From: PALSA-505 sp035308365
Lineage (GTDB): Bacteria; Actinomycetota; Actinomycetes; Streptosporangiales; Streptosporangiaceae
Reading direction: 5' to 3'
Length of the DNA: 64,000 nucleotides
Assembly: GCA_035308365.1 (NCBI GenBank)
Contig: DATGGU010000209.1
Location: 1 to 64,000, forward strand
Below the pieces are notes generated by a model. It saw only the letters and a program-made list of their open reading frames with translations. It was not told where the DNA came from and made no database searches. Of the stretch, positions 8,239-18,400 are shown one piece after another. Within the stretch, counting starts at the first letter, position 1. Every line of letters starts with the position of its first letter. The position numbers and the translations under genes were made by a program.

Positions 8239-8422
8239 GGGTGTGGTCTTCTCCCAGATAACGTCGGTACGGTCGGCGGCTCACGGCGGGCGGGTTAGTC
8301 CCGGACTGGCCGCGCTGGACGGGCCTAGCGAGTGAGAGAGGGCCTCGCGAAGGCGTGCAGTCGCCCCCACATTGTGCCAGACCGCGGCCGCCAACACGAA
8401 TTAGCCCATGATCATGAGAATG

Positions 8423-10084
8423 TCAGTGCTTCGAGTCGCCGCGTTTGGACTGGCGGCGGCGGAAGCCAGCCGGTACGCCACCCGGCTGCGTGCGGCGCGC
8501 AGTACCAGGGTCACCGTCCGCAGGCAGTTTCAGCCCGCGCAGCAGCTCGTCCGCCGACGGCATCCCGTTGCCGCCCAGCCCAGGCGGCAGCTCCCCGCCC
8601 AGCCCGCGCAGCGGCCCCGGCGCACCCGCACCGGGCGAACCGGCACCAGTGCCAGCAGCCGGGCGCGCAGGGCTGCCACCAGGCCGTCCGCCCTTGGGCT
8701 TCTTCTTGTTCCCCTTCTTGCCCTTGGCCGACTTGGCCGCGGCGCGCCGCATCCCCGGGATTCCCGGCATCCCGGGAATCCCGCCGCCCAGCATCTGGCG
8801 CATCATCTTCTGGCCCTCGAAGAACCGCGTCACCAGCGAGTTGACCTCGCCCACGGTGACGCCCGAGCCCGCCGCGATCCGCGCCCGCCGGGAGCCATTG
8901 ATGATCTTTGGGTCGCGCCGCTCGGCCGGGGTCATCGAGTTCACGATCGCCTCGGCCCGGTCCAGGTCCTTGTCCGAGACCTGGCTGAGTACGTCGCGGT
9001 TCTGCGCCGCGCCAGGCAGCATGCCGAGCAGGTTGCCGATCGGCCCCAGCTTGCGGACCATCTGGAGCTGGGCGACGAAGTCTTCCAGGGTGAATCCGTC
9101 CCCGGTGACCAGCTTGCCGGCCATCTGCGCGGCCTGCTCCTGGTCGAAGGCGCGCTCGGCCTGCTCGATCAGGGTGAGCATGTCGCCCATGTCGAGGATC
9201 CGGGAGGCCATCCGGTCCGGGTGGAATACGTCGAAGTCCCCGAGCTTCTCCCCGGCGGAGGCGAACATCACCGGGCGCCCGGTGAGCTGCGCGATGGACA
9301 GCGCGGCACCACCACGCGCGTCGCCGTCCAGCTTGGTGAGCACCACGCCGTCGTAGCCGACGCCGTCGAGGAAGGCCCGGGCGGTGACCACCGCGTCCTG
9401 GCCGATCATGGCGTCCACCACGAACAGGATCTCGTCCGGGCCGGTCGCGTCCCTGATCGCGGCCGCCTGCCGCATCATCTCCGCGTCGACGCCGAGGCGG
9501 CCGGCCGTGTCGATGATGACCACGTTGTACTGGCGGTGCCGAGCCTCGTCGATGGACTGCCGGGCGACCGCCACCGGGTCACCGGTCCCGTTGCCCGGCT
9601 CGGGCGCGAACACCGTGACACCGGCCTGCTCGCCGAGCACCTGGAGTTGCTGCACCGCGTTCGGCCGCTGCAGGTCGGCGGCGACGAGCAGCGGCGTGTT
9701 GCCCTGATCGCGCAGCCAGCGGGCCAGCTTGGCGGCCAGCGTCGTCTTACCCGAACCCTGCAGGCCCGCCAGCATGATGACGGTCGGCGGCGTCTTGGCG
9801 AACCTGATCCGGCGCGCCTCGCCACCCAGGATCGTGACCAGCTCATCGTGCACGATCTTGATGACCTGCTGGGCCGGGTTGAGCGCGGCGGACACTTCCT
9901 CGCCGCGTGCGCGCTCGCGCACGTTGGCGATGAACTCCCTGACCACCGGCAGGGCAACATCGGCCTCGAGCAGGGCGATGCGGATCTCGCGGGCCGTCGC
10001 GTCGATGTCGGCATCGGACAGCCGGCCCCTGCTGCGCAGCGCGGAGAAGGCCTGGGTCAGCCGATCGGAGAGAGTCTCGAACAC
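8423..10084 (-). CDS. ffh: Signal recognition particle protein Ffh
   Basis: SRP GTPase that binds signal sequences and 4.5S RNA and delivers ribosomes to FtsY. 553 residues. The N domain starts MFETLSDRLTQAFSALRSRG. The G domain has LAGLQGSGKTTLAAKLA (P-loop), IIDTAGRLGVD and LTKLDGDARGGA. The M domain includes the RNA-binding RRARIAAGSG, and the Met-rich C-terminus includes GGGIPGMPGIPGM. The last ~70 residues are Lys-rich, then Gly/Pro/Ala-rich, longer than usual. GTG start at 10084. It follows glnD as in Streptomyces. Confidence 0.96.
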   Translation of the reverse strand: MFETLSDRLTQAFSALRSRGRLSDADIDATAREIRIALLEADVALPVVREFIANVRERARGEEVSAALNPAQQVIKIVHDELVTILGGEARRIRFAKTPPTVIMLAGLQGSGKTTLAAKLARWLRDQGNTPLLVAADLQRPNAVQQLQVLGEQAGVTVFAPEPGNGTGDPVAVARQSIDEARHRQYNVVIIDTAGRLGVDAEMMRQAAAIRDATGPDEILFVVDAMIGQDAVVTARAFLDGVGYDGVVLTKLDGDARGGAALSIAQLTGRPVMFASAGEKLGDFDVFHPDRMASRILDMGDMLTLIEQAERAFDQEQAAQMAGKLVTGDGFTLEDFVAQLQMVRKLGPIGNLLGMLPGAAQNRDVLSQVSDKDLDRAEAIVNSMTPAERRDPKIINGSRRARIAAGSGVTVGEVNSLVTRFFEGQKMMRQMLGGGIPGMPGIPGMRRAAAKSAKGKKGNKKKPKGGRPGGSPARPAAGTGAGSPGAGAPGPLRGLGGELPPGLGGNGMPSADELLRGLKLPADGDPGTARRTQPGGVPAGFRRRQSKRGDSKH

Positions 10085-10120
10085 GCTGCCAGGCTATCCG
10101 GTTCGGCAGCCGAAAACGCC

Positions 10121-12349
10121 CTAGCCGGTAAGCGCTTCGAGCACGCGGGCGGCAATCCGGCCGCGCAGGTGCAGGTCCTTCACCGGCCGGCCGGAGCCGT
10201 CCACCACGTAAAACACGTCCACGGCCTCCGCGCCCAGCGTCTCCACCCTGGCCGCCCGCACGTCCAGGCCGCACTCACCGAGCGCACGCCCCATCCGCCA
10301 CAGCAGCCCCGGCTCGTCGTGCGCACGGATCTCCACCACCGTCGCGGTCCGCGACGCGTCGTCCACCAGCGTCACCTTCGGCGGCGGCACACCCGGCACC
10401 GCTGGAGACCGGCCAGACGAGGCAGCAGCACGCCGCCGCAGCCGCTCGGTCACATCCAGCCGCCCCGCCAGCATCCGCCGCAGGTCCCCCGCCACCGCGC
10501 CAGCATCCGGCGGGTCACCGAACTCCGGCGCCACCCGCAGCACGGTCACCGCCATCCCGCCCTGTGTGAACACGTTCGCGGACCGCACGACCAGCCGGTG
10601 CGAGGCGAGCACCCCGGCCGCCTGCCACAGCAGCCCATGGCCGGCCGGCCCGGCCACGGTCACTTCCCCGCCGCTGACCAGCGCCTCGGGCGCTCCGGCC
10701 GCGGCAAGGGCCGCCAAACGACGGGGCAACTCGGGAAAAGGAGCGGGCTCACCGGACAGCTCCGCCGACACCCGGTCAACCAGTTCGGCAACCAGGGAAG
10801 CCTTCCAGTCACTCCAGGCGGCGGGCCCGGTCGCCTGCCCGTCCGCGATCGCCAGCGCGTGCAGCAGGCCGAGCAGCGCCCGGCTGCCGACGATGCCGGC
10901 CACCCGCGCCACCGTCACCGGGTCGTCCAGGTCCCGGCGCACGGCCGTCTGCGGCAGCAGCAGGTGGTGCCGGACGGCCGAGGCCACGAGTTCGGCGTCG
11001 GCCTCGCCGAACCCCGCCCGGTGGGCCACGTCCCGGGCCACCACCTCGCCGCCGACGCTGTGGTCGCCAGGCCAGCCCTTGCCGATGTCGTGCAGGAACG
11101 CGGCCAGCAGCAGCAGGTCGGGCCGGCCCACCTCGCGGGTGAGCGCGGCCGCCCTGGCGGCGGTCTCCACCAGGTGCCGGTCCACCGTGTGCTTGTGCAG
11201 CGGGTTGCGCTGCGGCCGGTTGCGCACCCGCTCCCAGTCCGGCAGCAGGGCGTTGATCAGGCCCTCCTGGTCGAGCGCCTCCCAGACGCCGACCGCGGCC
11301 TGGCCGGCGCCCAGCAGGGCGGTGAAAGCATCCCGTGCCCCCGCAGGCCAGGGCACGGGAAGCGGTGGGGCCGCGGCGAGCCGGTCCAGGGTGCGCGGCG
11401 CGAGCGGCAGCCCGGCCTGGGCGGCGGCGGCCGCACAGCGCAGCACCAGTCCGGGGTCGGCCTGCGGGTCGGCGGATCTGGCCAGCACCACATCGCCGTC
11501 CTGCTCCACCACGCCGTCGGCCAGCGGACGCCGCTCCGGCGGCTTCGGCCGCCGGGGGCGCAACGGCACCCTGCCCGCCTGACGGAACGTGTGATCCACG
11601 GCGTAGGCCACGGTCCTGGCGGCGCCGGCCAGCACCCGCAGCAACGCGTCGCCGTCGAGCAGGCCGGCCACCTTGGCCACCTCGTCCTGCTCCTGGAACA
11701 CCAGCCGGTCGGCCGCCCGCCCGGTGACCTCGTGCAGCGCATGCCTGATGTCCAGGATGATCTCGTAGGCCGCCCGCACCCGGGGCCCGGGTGCGGGGGC
11801 CACCCAGGCGGCCGCCACGGCCTGGATCGCGTGCGCGTCGCGCAGGCCGCCCTTGGCGTCCTTCAGATCCGGTTCGAGCAGATAAGCCAGCTCGCCGGAT
11901 CCCTGCCATCGTTCAAATGAAAAATCCCGGAGCTCAGACAGGCGGGTGGCAGCGGACGCACGCCAGTCATGCAGCGTCCCCTCGCGCAGGCGGCGGGACA
12001 GCATCGCGTCGCCGGCGATGTGCCGGGCATACAGCAGGCCGAGGGCGACCCGCAGATCACCGGCCGCGGCCTGCTGCGCCTGCGACAGCGTGCGCACCGA
12101 ATGGTCGAGGCGGACGCCGGAGTCCCAGACCGGGTACCAGATCCGGTCGGCGATCGCCGCGATCGGTTCGACGCCCTCGTGCAGCAGCAGCAGGTCCAGG
12201 TCGCTGCCGGGCAGCAGCTCCCTGCGGCCGTACCCGCCCACCGCGACCAGCGCGACGCCTGGCTGGGCGCCCAGCAGGCCGGCCAGCCAGCGGTCCGCCT
12301 CGGCGCTGCGGCGCGCCCGGTCCGCCGCGAACGACGTTACGGGGCTCAC
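10121..12349 (-). CDS. glnD: PII uridylyl/adenylyltransferase GlnD
   Basis: Modifies PII protein in response to glutamine; in actinobacteria the modification is usually adenylylation of GlnK. 742 residues. The nucleotidyltransferase domain has GGYGRRELLPGSDLDLLLL; the HD hydrolase domain has AAFLHDIGKGWPGDH. Two C-terminal ACT-like regions follow: the first (VTVAGPAGHGLLWQAAGVLA) is weak, the second (HDEPGLLWRMGRALGE) is clear. It is somewhat shorter than the enteric enzyme. GTG start, 14 bases after the glnB stop. Confidence 0.93.
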   Translation of the reverse strand: MSPVTSFAADRARRSAEADRWLAGLLGAQPGVALVAVGGYGRRELLPGSDLDLLLLHEGVEPIAAIADRIWYPVWDSGVRLDHSVRTLSQAQQAAAGDLRVALGLLYARHIAGDAMLSRRLREGTLHDWRASAATRLSELRDFSFERWQGSGELAYLLEPDLKDAKGGLRDAHAIQAVAAAWVAPAPGPRVRAAYEIILDIRHALHEVTGRAADRLVFQEQDEVAKVAGLLDGDALLRVLAGAARTVAYAVDHTFRQAGRVPLRPRRPKPPERRPLADGVVEQDGDVVLARSADPQADPGLVLRCAAAAAQAGLPLAPRTLDRLAAAPPLPVPWPAGARDAFTALLGAGQAAVGVWEALDQEGLINALLPDWERVRNRPQRNPLHKHTVDRHLVETAARAAALTREVGRPDLLLLAAFLHDIGKGWPGDHSVGGEVVARDVAHRAGFGEADAELVASAVRHHLLLPQTAVRRDLDDPVTVARVAGIVGSRALLGLLHALAIADGQATGPAAWSDWKASLVAELVDRVSAELSGEPAPFPELPRRLAALAAAGAPEALVSGGEVTVAGPAGHGLLWQAAGVLASHRLVVRSANVFTQGGMAVTVLRVAPEFGDPPDAGAVAGDLRRMLAGRLDVTERLRRRAAASSGRSPAVPGVPPPKVTLVDDASRTATVVEIRAHDEPGLLWRMGRALGECGLDVRAARVETLGAEAVDVFYVVDGSGRPVKDLHLRGRIAARVLEALTG

Positions 12350-12363
12350 CGGTGGCCGCCAGG

Positions 12364-12702
12364 TCAGATGGCGTCGGGGCCGCGTTCCCCGGTGCGGACC
12401 CTGACCACGGTGTCGACCGGCACGACCCAGACCTTGCCGTCGCCGATCCGGCCGGACTGGGCCGCCTTGACGACGACCCCGACCAGGTCGTCGGCATCGT
12501 CGTCATCGCACAGCACCTCGAGGCGCACCTTGGGCACCAGGTCGATGTGGTACTCGGCGCCCCGGTAGACCTCGGTGTGCCCGCGCTGCCTGCCGTAGCC
12601 GGTCGCCTCGGTCACGGTCATGCCGTGCACGCCGAACGCGTGCAGCGCGGCCTTCACATCGTCCAGCTTGAACGGCTTGATAACGGCCGTGATGAGCTTC
12701 AC
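12364..12702 (-). CDS. glnB: Nitrogen regulatory PII protein (GlnB/GlnK)
   Basis: 112-residue trimeric sensor of 2-oxoglutarate, ATP/ADP and nitrogen state. The T-loop contains RGHTEVYRGAEY, whose first Tyr is the modification site. The signature starting KLITAVIKPFKLDDVK and the C-terminal GDGKVWVVPVD are both intact. GTG at 12702 has GGAGG about nine bases upstream. The gene is followed by glnD, but amtB, its usual partner upstream, is absent. A GlnR-like site lies 55-92 bases upstream. Confidence 0.95.
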   Translation of the reverse strand: MKLITAVIKPFKLDDVKAALHAFGVHGMTVTEATGYGRQRGHTEVYRGAEYHIDLVPKVRLEVLCDDDDADDLVGVVVKAAQSGRIGDGKVWVVPVDTVVRVRTGERGPDAI

Positions 12703-12756
12703 GCGACCACCCCTCCGGCGCTGCCTGCTCCCTGCCTTCGACCCTGCGCCCCGGGA

Positions 12757-12794
12757 GTTTCGCCGGCGAAGCCCGGATGTTTCGGCCCTGTGAA
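12757..12794 (-). promoter_or_regulatory. Candidate GlnR-binding site upstream of glnB
   Basis: Read on the minus strand: TTCAC-n6-GAAAC-n6-GCTTC-n6-GAAAC. Spacing is exactly 11 bases per half-site, as in the known actinobacterial GlnR consensus gTnAC-n6-GaAAC repeated twice. Three of four half-sites fit well and the third is weak. The position 55-92 bases before the glnB start is suitable for nitrogen control. Confidence 0.45.
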
Positions 12795-12830
12795 AGGCGA
12801 GCGCCAGTGTTAAAGGGATGTTTCGGCGGC

Positions 12831-12843
12831 TAGCGTGATTGCC
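12831..12843 (+). promoter_or_regulatory. Possible -10 box for a leaderless amidohydrolase transcript
   Basis: TAGCGT (12831-12836) lies seven bases before ATG 12844, and there is no ribosome site in reach. This is the layout of leaderless actinobacterial genes. The -35 region is weak. Confidence 0.35.
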
Positions 12844-13974
12844 ATGGCGCTGGCGCTGATCGACCACCACTGTCATGGCGTTGTGACGCAGGATCTCGAC
12901 TCCGCCGGTTTCGAGGCGCTGCTGACCGAATCCCCGTGGCCGGCACCGCCCGGCACCTCCATGTTCGACAGCCAGCTCGGCTTCGCCGTGCGCCGCCGGT
13001 GCGCGCCGCTGCTCGGGCTCGAACCCTCCGCGGACGCCGAAGCCTACCTGCGGCGCCGCAGCGAACTCGGCGCTGTCGAGGCCAGCCGCCGGCTGCTGAC
13101 GGCGGCCCAGGTCGGTGCCTGGCTGGTCGACACCGGCTACGAGGCGGACCGCGTCACCGGCCCGGCGGAACTGTCGGCGCTCAGCGGCACACCCGCCCAC
13201 CGGATCGTACGGCTGGAGCCGGTGGCCGAACAGATGGCGGTCGGCGGCATCGACGCGGCCGCCTTCGCCACCAGGTTCGCCGAGACGCTGGAGGCGGCCG
13301 TGACCGGCCCGGCCAAGGAGGGCAGCGCGGCCGGCCTGAAGACCATCGCCGCCTACCGGTTCGGGCTCGACCTGGAGCCTGCACGCCCTGATGCCTTCGA
13401 GGTCACCTTCGCGGCCGGCGCCTGGCTGCGGGCAATCGGCGAATCCCGGACCGCGCGGCTGACCGACCCGGTGCTGCTGCGGCACATCATCTGGGCCGGG
13501 GTCGACCTTGGCCTGCCCATTCAGTTCCACACCGGATTCGGCGACCCGGACGTGCGGCTGTACAGCGCCGACCCGTCACTGCTGCACGACTTCCTGGCCG
13601 CCACCCGGGGCTCCGGCGCGTCGATCATGCTGCTGCACTGCTACCCCTACCACCGCCAGGCCGGCTACCTGGCGAACGTGTTCCCGCACGTGTACATGGA
13701 CGTCGGCGAGGGCCTGAACCACGTCGGTGCCCGGTCGGCGGCCGTGCTCGCCGAGGCACTCGAACTGACCCCGTTCCACAAAATGCTCTACTCTTCGGAC
13801 GCCTTCGGCCTCGCCGAGCTGCACTACCTAGGCGCCACCGGCTTCCGCCGCGACCTGCGCCAGGTCCTCAACGGCTTCGTGGCCAGCGGCGCCTGGGCAG
13901 CCTCGGACGCCGAGCGGGCCGCGTTCCTGATCGGCTCGGCCAACGCCCGCCGCGTCTACAACCTGGACGGCTAG
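12844..13974 (+). CDS. Amidohydrolase-family metal-dependent hydrolase
   Basis: 376 residues of the TIM-barrel amidohydrolase superfamily (PF04909 type). Metal-ligand candidates are DHHCHG at the N-terminus, IQFHTGFGD, LLHCYPYH and YSSDAFG. It resembles the N-terminal hydrolase domain of fungal FluG and stand-alone actinobacterial relatives that often sit near glutamine-synthetase-like genes. The substrate is unknown. It is divergent from glnB across a 140-base region and occupies the place amtB has in Streptomyces, so a nitrogen-related role is likely but unproved. Its TAG stop interlocks with the convergent ftsY stop (shared CTAG). ATG 12844 fits the family start; GTG 12835 is an alternative. 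Confidence 0.85.
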   Translation: MALALIDHHCHGVVTQDLDSAGFEALLTESPWPAPPGTSMFDSQLGFAVRRRCAPLLGLEPSADAEAYLRRRSELGAVEASRRLLTAAQVGAWLVDTGYEADRVTGPAELSALSGTPAHRIVRLEPVAEQMAVGGIDAAAFATRFAETLEAAVTGPAKEGSAAGLKTIAAYRFGLDLEPARPDAFEVTFAAGAWLRAIGESRTARLTDPVLLRHIIWAGVDLGLPIQFHTGFGDPDVRLYSADPSLLHDFLAATRGSGASIMLLHCYPYHRQAGYLANVFPHVYMDVGEGLNHVGARSAAVLAEALELTPFHKMLYSSDAFGLAELHYLGATGFRRDLRQVLNGFVASGAWAASDAERAAFLIGSANARRVYNLDG

Positions 13975-15110
13975 CCGACGATCGCGTCCACGAACGCCCC
14001 GGGCTCGAACGGCGCCAGGTCGTCGGGTCCTTCGCCCAGCCCGACCAGCTTGACCGGGACGCCGAGCTCGCGCTGCACCGCGATGACGATGCCGCCCTTG
14101 GCGGTGCCGTCCAGCTTGGTCAGCACGATCCCGGTGACGTCCACCACCTCGGCGAACACCCGCGCCTGGCGCAGCCCGTTCTGGCCGGTGGTCGCGTCGA
14201 GCACGAGCAGCACCTCGTCCACGGTCGTGCTCTTCTCGATCACCCGCTTGACCTTGCCCAGCTCGTCCATGAGCCCGGTCTTGGTATGCAGCCGGCCGGC
14301 GGTGTCGACGATCACGGTGTCCACGTGTTCGGCGATCCCCTCCTTGACCGCCTCGAAGGCCACGCTCGCCGGATCCGCGCCCTCCCGATCGGACCGGACC
14401 ACCCGCGCCCCGACCCGGTCGCCCCAGGTCTGGAGCTGATCCGCCGCCGCCGCCCGGAACGTGTCCGCCGCCCCCAGCAGCACGGTGCGCCCGTCCCCGA
14501 CCAGCGCCCGGGCCAGCTTCCCGCAGGTCGTGGTCTTCCCGGTACCGTTGACCCCGGCGATCAGCAGCACGGCCGGATGCCCGGCGTGCGGCGCGGTCCG
14601 CAGCGACCTGTCCATGGCGGGCCCGACCTGGGCGAGCAGCTCGGCCCGCAGCAGCGTCCTGGCCTGGTCCACGCCGTGGCTGCCCGCGACCTTCATCTTG
14701 GTCTGCAGCTCGTCCACGATCTGCCGCGCCGGGGTCACCCCCACATCGGCGGTGATCAGCGCGTCCTCGATCTCCTCCCAGGTCTGTTCGTCCAGGGTGG
14801 CCCGGGACAGCAGGTTGAGCAGGACGGAGCCGAGCCCGGTCTGGGATCTGGCCAGCCTGCCGCGCAGCGCGCTCAGCCGCCCGGCCGACGGCGGCGGCCG
14901 CTCGATCTCCGGCGCGGCCACCCGCACCTGGCTGACGGCGGGCGCCCCGTCCCCGTCCCCCCCGGCGGCGCGCGGCGCCCCAGCCTCAGCCTCAGCGGAT
15001 GGCGGCGCAGGCCGCGCCGTAACGGCGCGGCGGGGGCGCACCAGCAGCAGCCACCCAGCCGCGCCCAGCCCCAGGACCGCAATGACGATGATCAGGATCA
15101 CGTAAGCCAT
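13971..15110 (-). CDS. ftsY: Signal recognition particle receptor FtsY
   Basis: Membrane-associated GTPase that receives SRP-ribosome complexes. 379 residues. An N-terminal transmembrane helix (YVILIIVIAVLGLGAAGWLLL) is the actinobacterial form of anchor, followed by a disordered Pro/Ala linker. The NG domain has GVNGTGKTTTCGKLA, IVDTAGRLHTKTGLM and LTKLDGTAKGG. It lies downstream of smc after a 379-base gap, the same order as in Streptomyces. Confidence 0.96.
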   Translation of the reverse strand: MAYVILIIVIAVLGLGAAGWLLLVRPRRAVTARPAPPSAEAEAGAPRAAGGDGDGAPAVSQVRVAAPEIERPPPSAGRLSALRGRLARSQTGLGSVLLNLLSRATLDEQTWEEIEDALITADVGVTPARQIVDELQTKMKVAGSHGVDQARTLLRAELLAQVGPAMDRSLRTAPHAGHPAVLLIAGVNGTGKTTTCGKLARALVGDGRTVLLGAADTFRAAAADQLQTWGDRVGARVVRSDREGADPASVAFEAVKEGIAEHVDTVIVDTAGRLHTKTGLMDELGKVKRVIEKSTTVDEVLLVLDATTGQNGLRQARVFAEVVDVTGIVLTKLDGTAKGGIVIAVQRELGVPVKLVGLGEGPDDLAPFEPGAFVDAIVG

Positions 15111-15489
15111 GACGCACCCAGTGTCGCAGACCGTCGGCTGTGCCCTGCGCAGCCACGGCCGAATGCCAGGTCCGCAGGCCCGCCCGTGGGGATGCTGAGT
15201 CCGCCGCCGCAGCCCGGTCCGGTGACCGCCGTGATCAGCCGCCTCCGTAATGGAGGATCTCTTTAAGAATCTTGAGCTTCATTACGGAGCACCGAACCCT
15301 GGTGCTCAGGGGCGGTCGCTCGCGGGTCTGCATCTCTCTGCAAGGGGTGTCGATCCGGGCTTCGACCGCCACCGGAGGGGGTCGAACCGGGGTTCGTCCG
15401 CCTTCGGGGGGGGTACCGGCCGGGTGCTGAAAGCGGGGATGTTGGGGTTTAGGGGGCTCGAGTTGCGGGTTGCACCGCGTGGGATGGCT
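15111..15489. other. Intergenic region between smc and ftsY
   Basis: 379 bases without a gene. It holds the palindrome at 15243-15289 and a 14-base perfect palindrome centred near 15390 (CGAACCGGGGTTCG). It probably carries the smc terminator and the ftsY promoter. Confidence 0.5.
15243..15289. repeat. 47-base imperfect palindrome with 10-bp perfect arms
   Basis: CTCCGTAATG (15243-15252) and its exact mate (15280-15289) flank an AT-richer centre that is itself partly self-complementary. The 12-mer GCTTCATTACGG in the right arm recurs at 61473 in another inverted-repeat element. It could be a terminator for smc or a small dispersed repeat. Confidence 0.6.
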
Positions 15490-18400
15490 CTAGACGCGCT
15501 CGCGCAGGCGCTGGCTCATGACGGCCGAGACGCCGTCGCCGCGCATGCTGATGCCGTACAGCGAGTCGGCGACCTCCATGGTGCGCTTCTGGTGCGTGAT
15601 GATGATGAGCTGGGAGGTTTCCCTGAGCTCTTCCAGGATGCCGAGCAGCCGCTGCAGGTTGGTGTCGTCCAGGGCCGCCTCGACCTCGTCCAGGACGTAG
15701 AACGGCGACGGCCGGGCCTTGAAGATCGCCAGCAGGAAGGCGATCGCGGTCAGCGAGCGCTCGCCACCGGACAGCAGCGACAGCCGCTTGACCTTCTTGC
15801 CCGGCGGCCTGGCCTCGACCTCGATGCCGGTGGCCAGCATGTCGCCCGGCTCGGTCAGGACCAGCTTGCCGTCGCCACCGGGGAACAGCCGGGCGAAGAT
15901 CGCCTCGAACTCCCGCGCGGTGTCCTCGTAGGCGGACGCGAAGACCTGCTGGACCCGGTCGTCCACCTCCTTGACCACGGTGAGCAGGTCGCGCCTGGTC
16001 TTCTTGAGGTCTTCGAGCTGGGTGTTGAGGAACGCGTGCCGCTCCTGCAGGGCGGCGAATTCCTCCAGGGCCAGCGGGTTCACCTTGCCGAGCTGGGTGA
16101 GCTGGCGTTCGGCCTGCTGGGCCCGGCGCTCCTGCTCGGCCCGGTTGTAGATGAGCGGCTCCAGGGTGTCCGCGCCGTCGGGGGGCGGCAGCGGGACGTC
16201 CGGGCCGTACTCGGCGACCAGCGAGTCCGGGTCCACCCCGAATTCTTCGCCCGCCCGGCCGCTGATCTGCTCCAGGCGCATCCGGTGCTCGGCCGCGACG
16301 ATCTGGGCGCTGTGTGCCTGGTCTACCAGCGCGTCCAGTTCGGCGGCCAGCGTCTTGGCCCGGGACCGCAGCGCCGCCAGTTCCCCGGCCCGGCCCGCGG
16401 TCGCCTGCTCGGCCGCCTGCCGCTGCGCCTGCGCCTGCTCGATGGACCGCTCGATCCGCACGATGGCCGTCCGCGCACCGTCGGCCACCGCGCGGGCGAT
16501 GGCGGCGTGCCGCCTGCGCTGGGCAAGCCTGGCCGCGGAACGCTCGCGCGCCTTCCGTTCGGCCGCGGCCGCCGAGGCCAGCGCGTCAGCCCGCCCGGCG
16601 ATAGCCTTGACCTGCTCCTCGGCGGTCCGCACCTCCAGCCGGGCTTCCATCTCTGCGGCGCGCGCTGCGGTACAGCGCTGGGAAAGCTGGTCCCTGGTCA
16701 CCGGGTCGGGCCGGTCCGGGTCATCCGCCTCGCCGGCCGCCTCGGCCTCCGCCTTGGCCAGCCGCCGCTCCAGGTCTTCGAGCCGGGCGATGTCGGCTTC
16801 CCTGGCGCGCCGCGCGGCCTCGTGAGCCTTGGCCAGCCGCCCCGCCTCGTCCCTGGCCGCGCGGGCGGCGCCGGCCAGCATCCCGATCCGGCCCGAGATC
16901 CCGGCCGCGGCGCTGTCGGCCTCGCGCAGCGCGGCCTGCGCCTGCGCCAGCACCTGGCGCGCCCGTTCCTCGTCCTTGACGGCCTCGGCCAGCTCGCGTT
17001 CGGCCTGCTCGCAGCGCTGCTCCGCCGCGGTCAGCCCGGCCTCGGCGGCATCGGCGGCAGACCGGATCTCGATCAGGCTCGGCGGCTTCGCCGACCCGCC
17101 GTGCGCCCAGTGCGTGCCAAGCAGATCGCCGTCCCTGGTAACAACCCGCAGCCCTGGATGGTCGCGCACGATGGCCGCCGCCTGCGGCAGATCGGCCGCG
17201 ACAACGACGTCGCCGAGCAGTTCGCGCAGCACTGCGACGGCTCTGGCCGGAGCGCGCACCAGGTCGAGCGCTGGCCTGGCTCCGCCGGGAAGCTGGACCG
17301 GCGGCCCGCCGCCGGTGCCCGCGACGGCGGCCGGCGTGCCGCTTCCATCGGCCAGGCCGGCGCCGCCGGACGGCCCGGAGCTGGCCGGGCCGACTGCTGG
17401 GTCGCCGTCGTCTACCGCCGGGGACGCGATGACCAGCCCGGCGCTGCCGGAGCCTTGGGCGCGCAGGGCTTGCAGGATCGAGACGGCCTCGGCCAGGCCG
17501 CAGACGGCCACGGCGTCCGCGGCGGCGCCCAGGGCCGCCGCGATCGCCAGTTGTGCGCCTTCGTCCACGGTGAGCATGGCGGCGAACGAGCCGAGTACGC
17601 CGCCGAACCTGCCGGGCTCACCGAGCAGCAGTTCCGAGGCGTCGCCGCCCCGGCTGAACGCCTCTTCCAGAGTCTCCTTGCGCGCCTTCAGCGCCGCGTG
17701 CTCGCCGCTGGCCTCGCGCTCGGCCGCGCGGAGTGCGGACACCCGCCTGGCGGCCTGGCTGACCGCTGCGGCGGCCTGCTCATGGGCCGCGGCCAGTTCG
17801 GCCCGGCCCTCGTCGCGGTCGGCCGCCATGTCCTGGATCTCGGCGTGCTCCTGCTCGGCCCGTTCGGCGCGCCGGTGGGCCTGCTCCCGGGCTTCGGCGA
17901 GGCGGGATATCTCTTCCCCGGCCGCGACACCACGGCTGCGCGCGGCGCCCACCTGGCCGCGCAACTTGGCGAGCCGCTCGGCCTGGGCGGCGGCCTCCCG
18001 GGCGTAGCTGGCGAGGCGGCGTTCCACCTCGGTGAGCGCGGTCTCGGCTGCCGCGCGTCCCTGCACCGCAGCGGCCAGGCGGTCCCGGCTGGCGATGAGC
18101 TTCTCGCCGAGCGCGGCTTCTTCCTGGCGCAGCACCTCGGCCTCGGCCTCCAGCGCTTCTGGATCGCGGCCGGGCCGGTCGGGCTCGGGATTCGACGACA
18201 GGTTGCGGTGCCGTTCGGTGGCGAGGCTGGCCACCCCGCGCAGCCGCTCGGCCAGCGACGACAACGCGAACCAGGTCTCCTGGGCCCGGGCGAGCCTGGG
18301 CGCGTGCTCCTGCGCGGCGGCTTCGAGCTCGGACTCCCTGGCCCGCGCCTGGCTCAGCTCGGCCTCGATCTCGGCGCGCCTGGCGGTGACCACGGCCTCG

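Noticed and set aside
8408..11920. Open plus-strand frame of over 1100 codons
   Set aside because: Antisense to ffh and glnD, both certain; long antisense frames are expected at this GC content.
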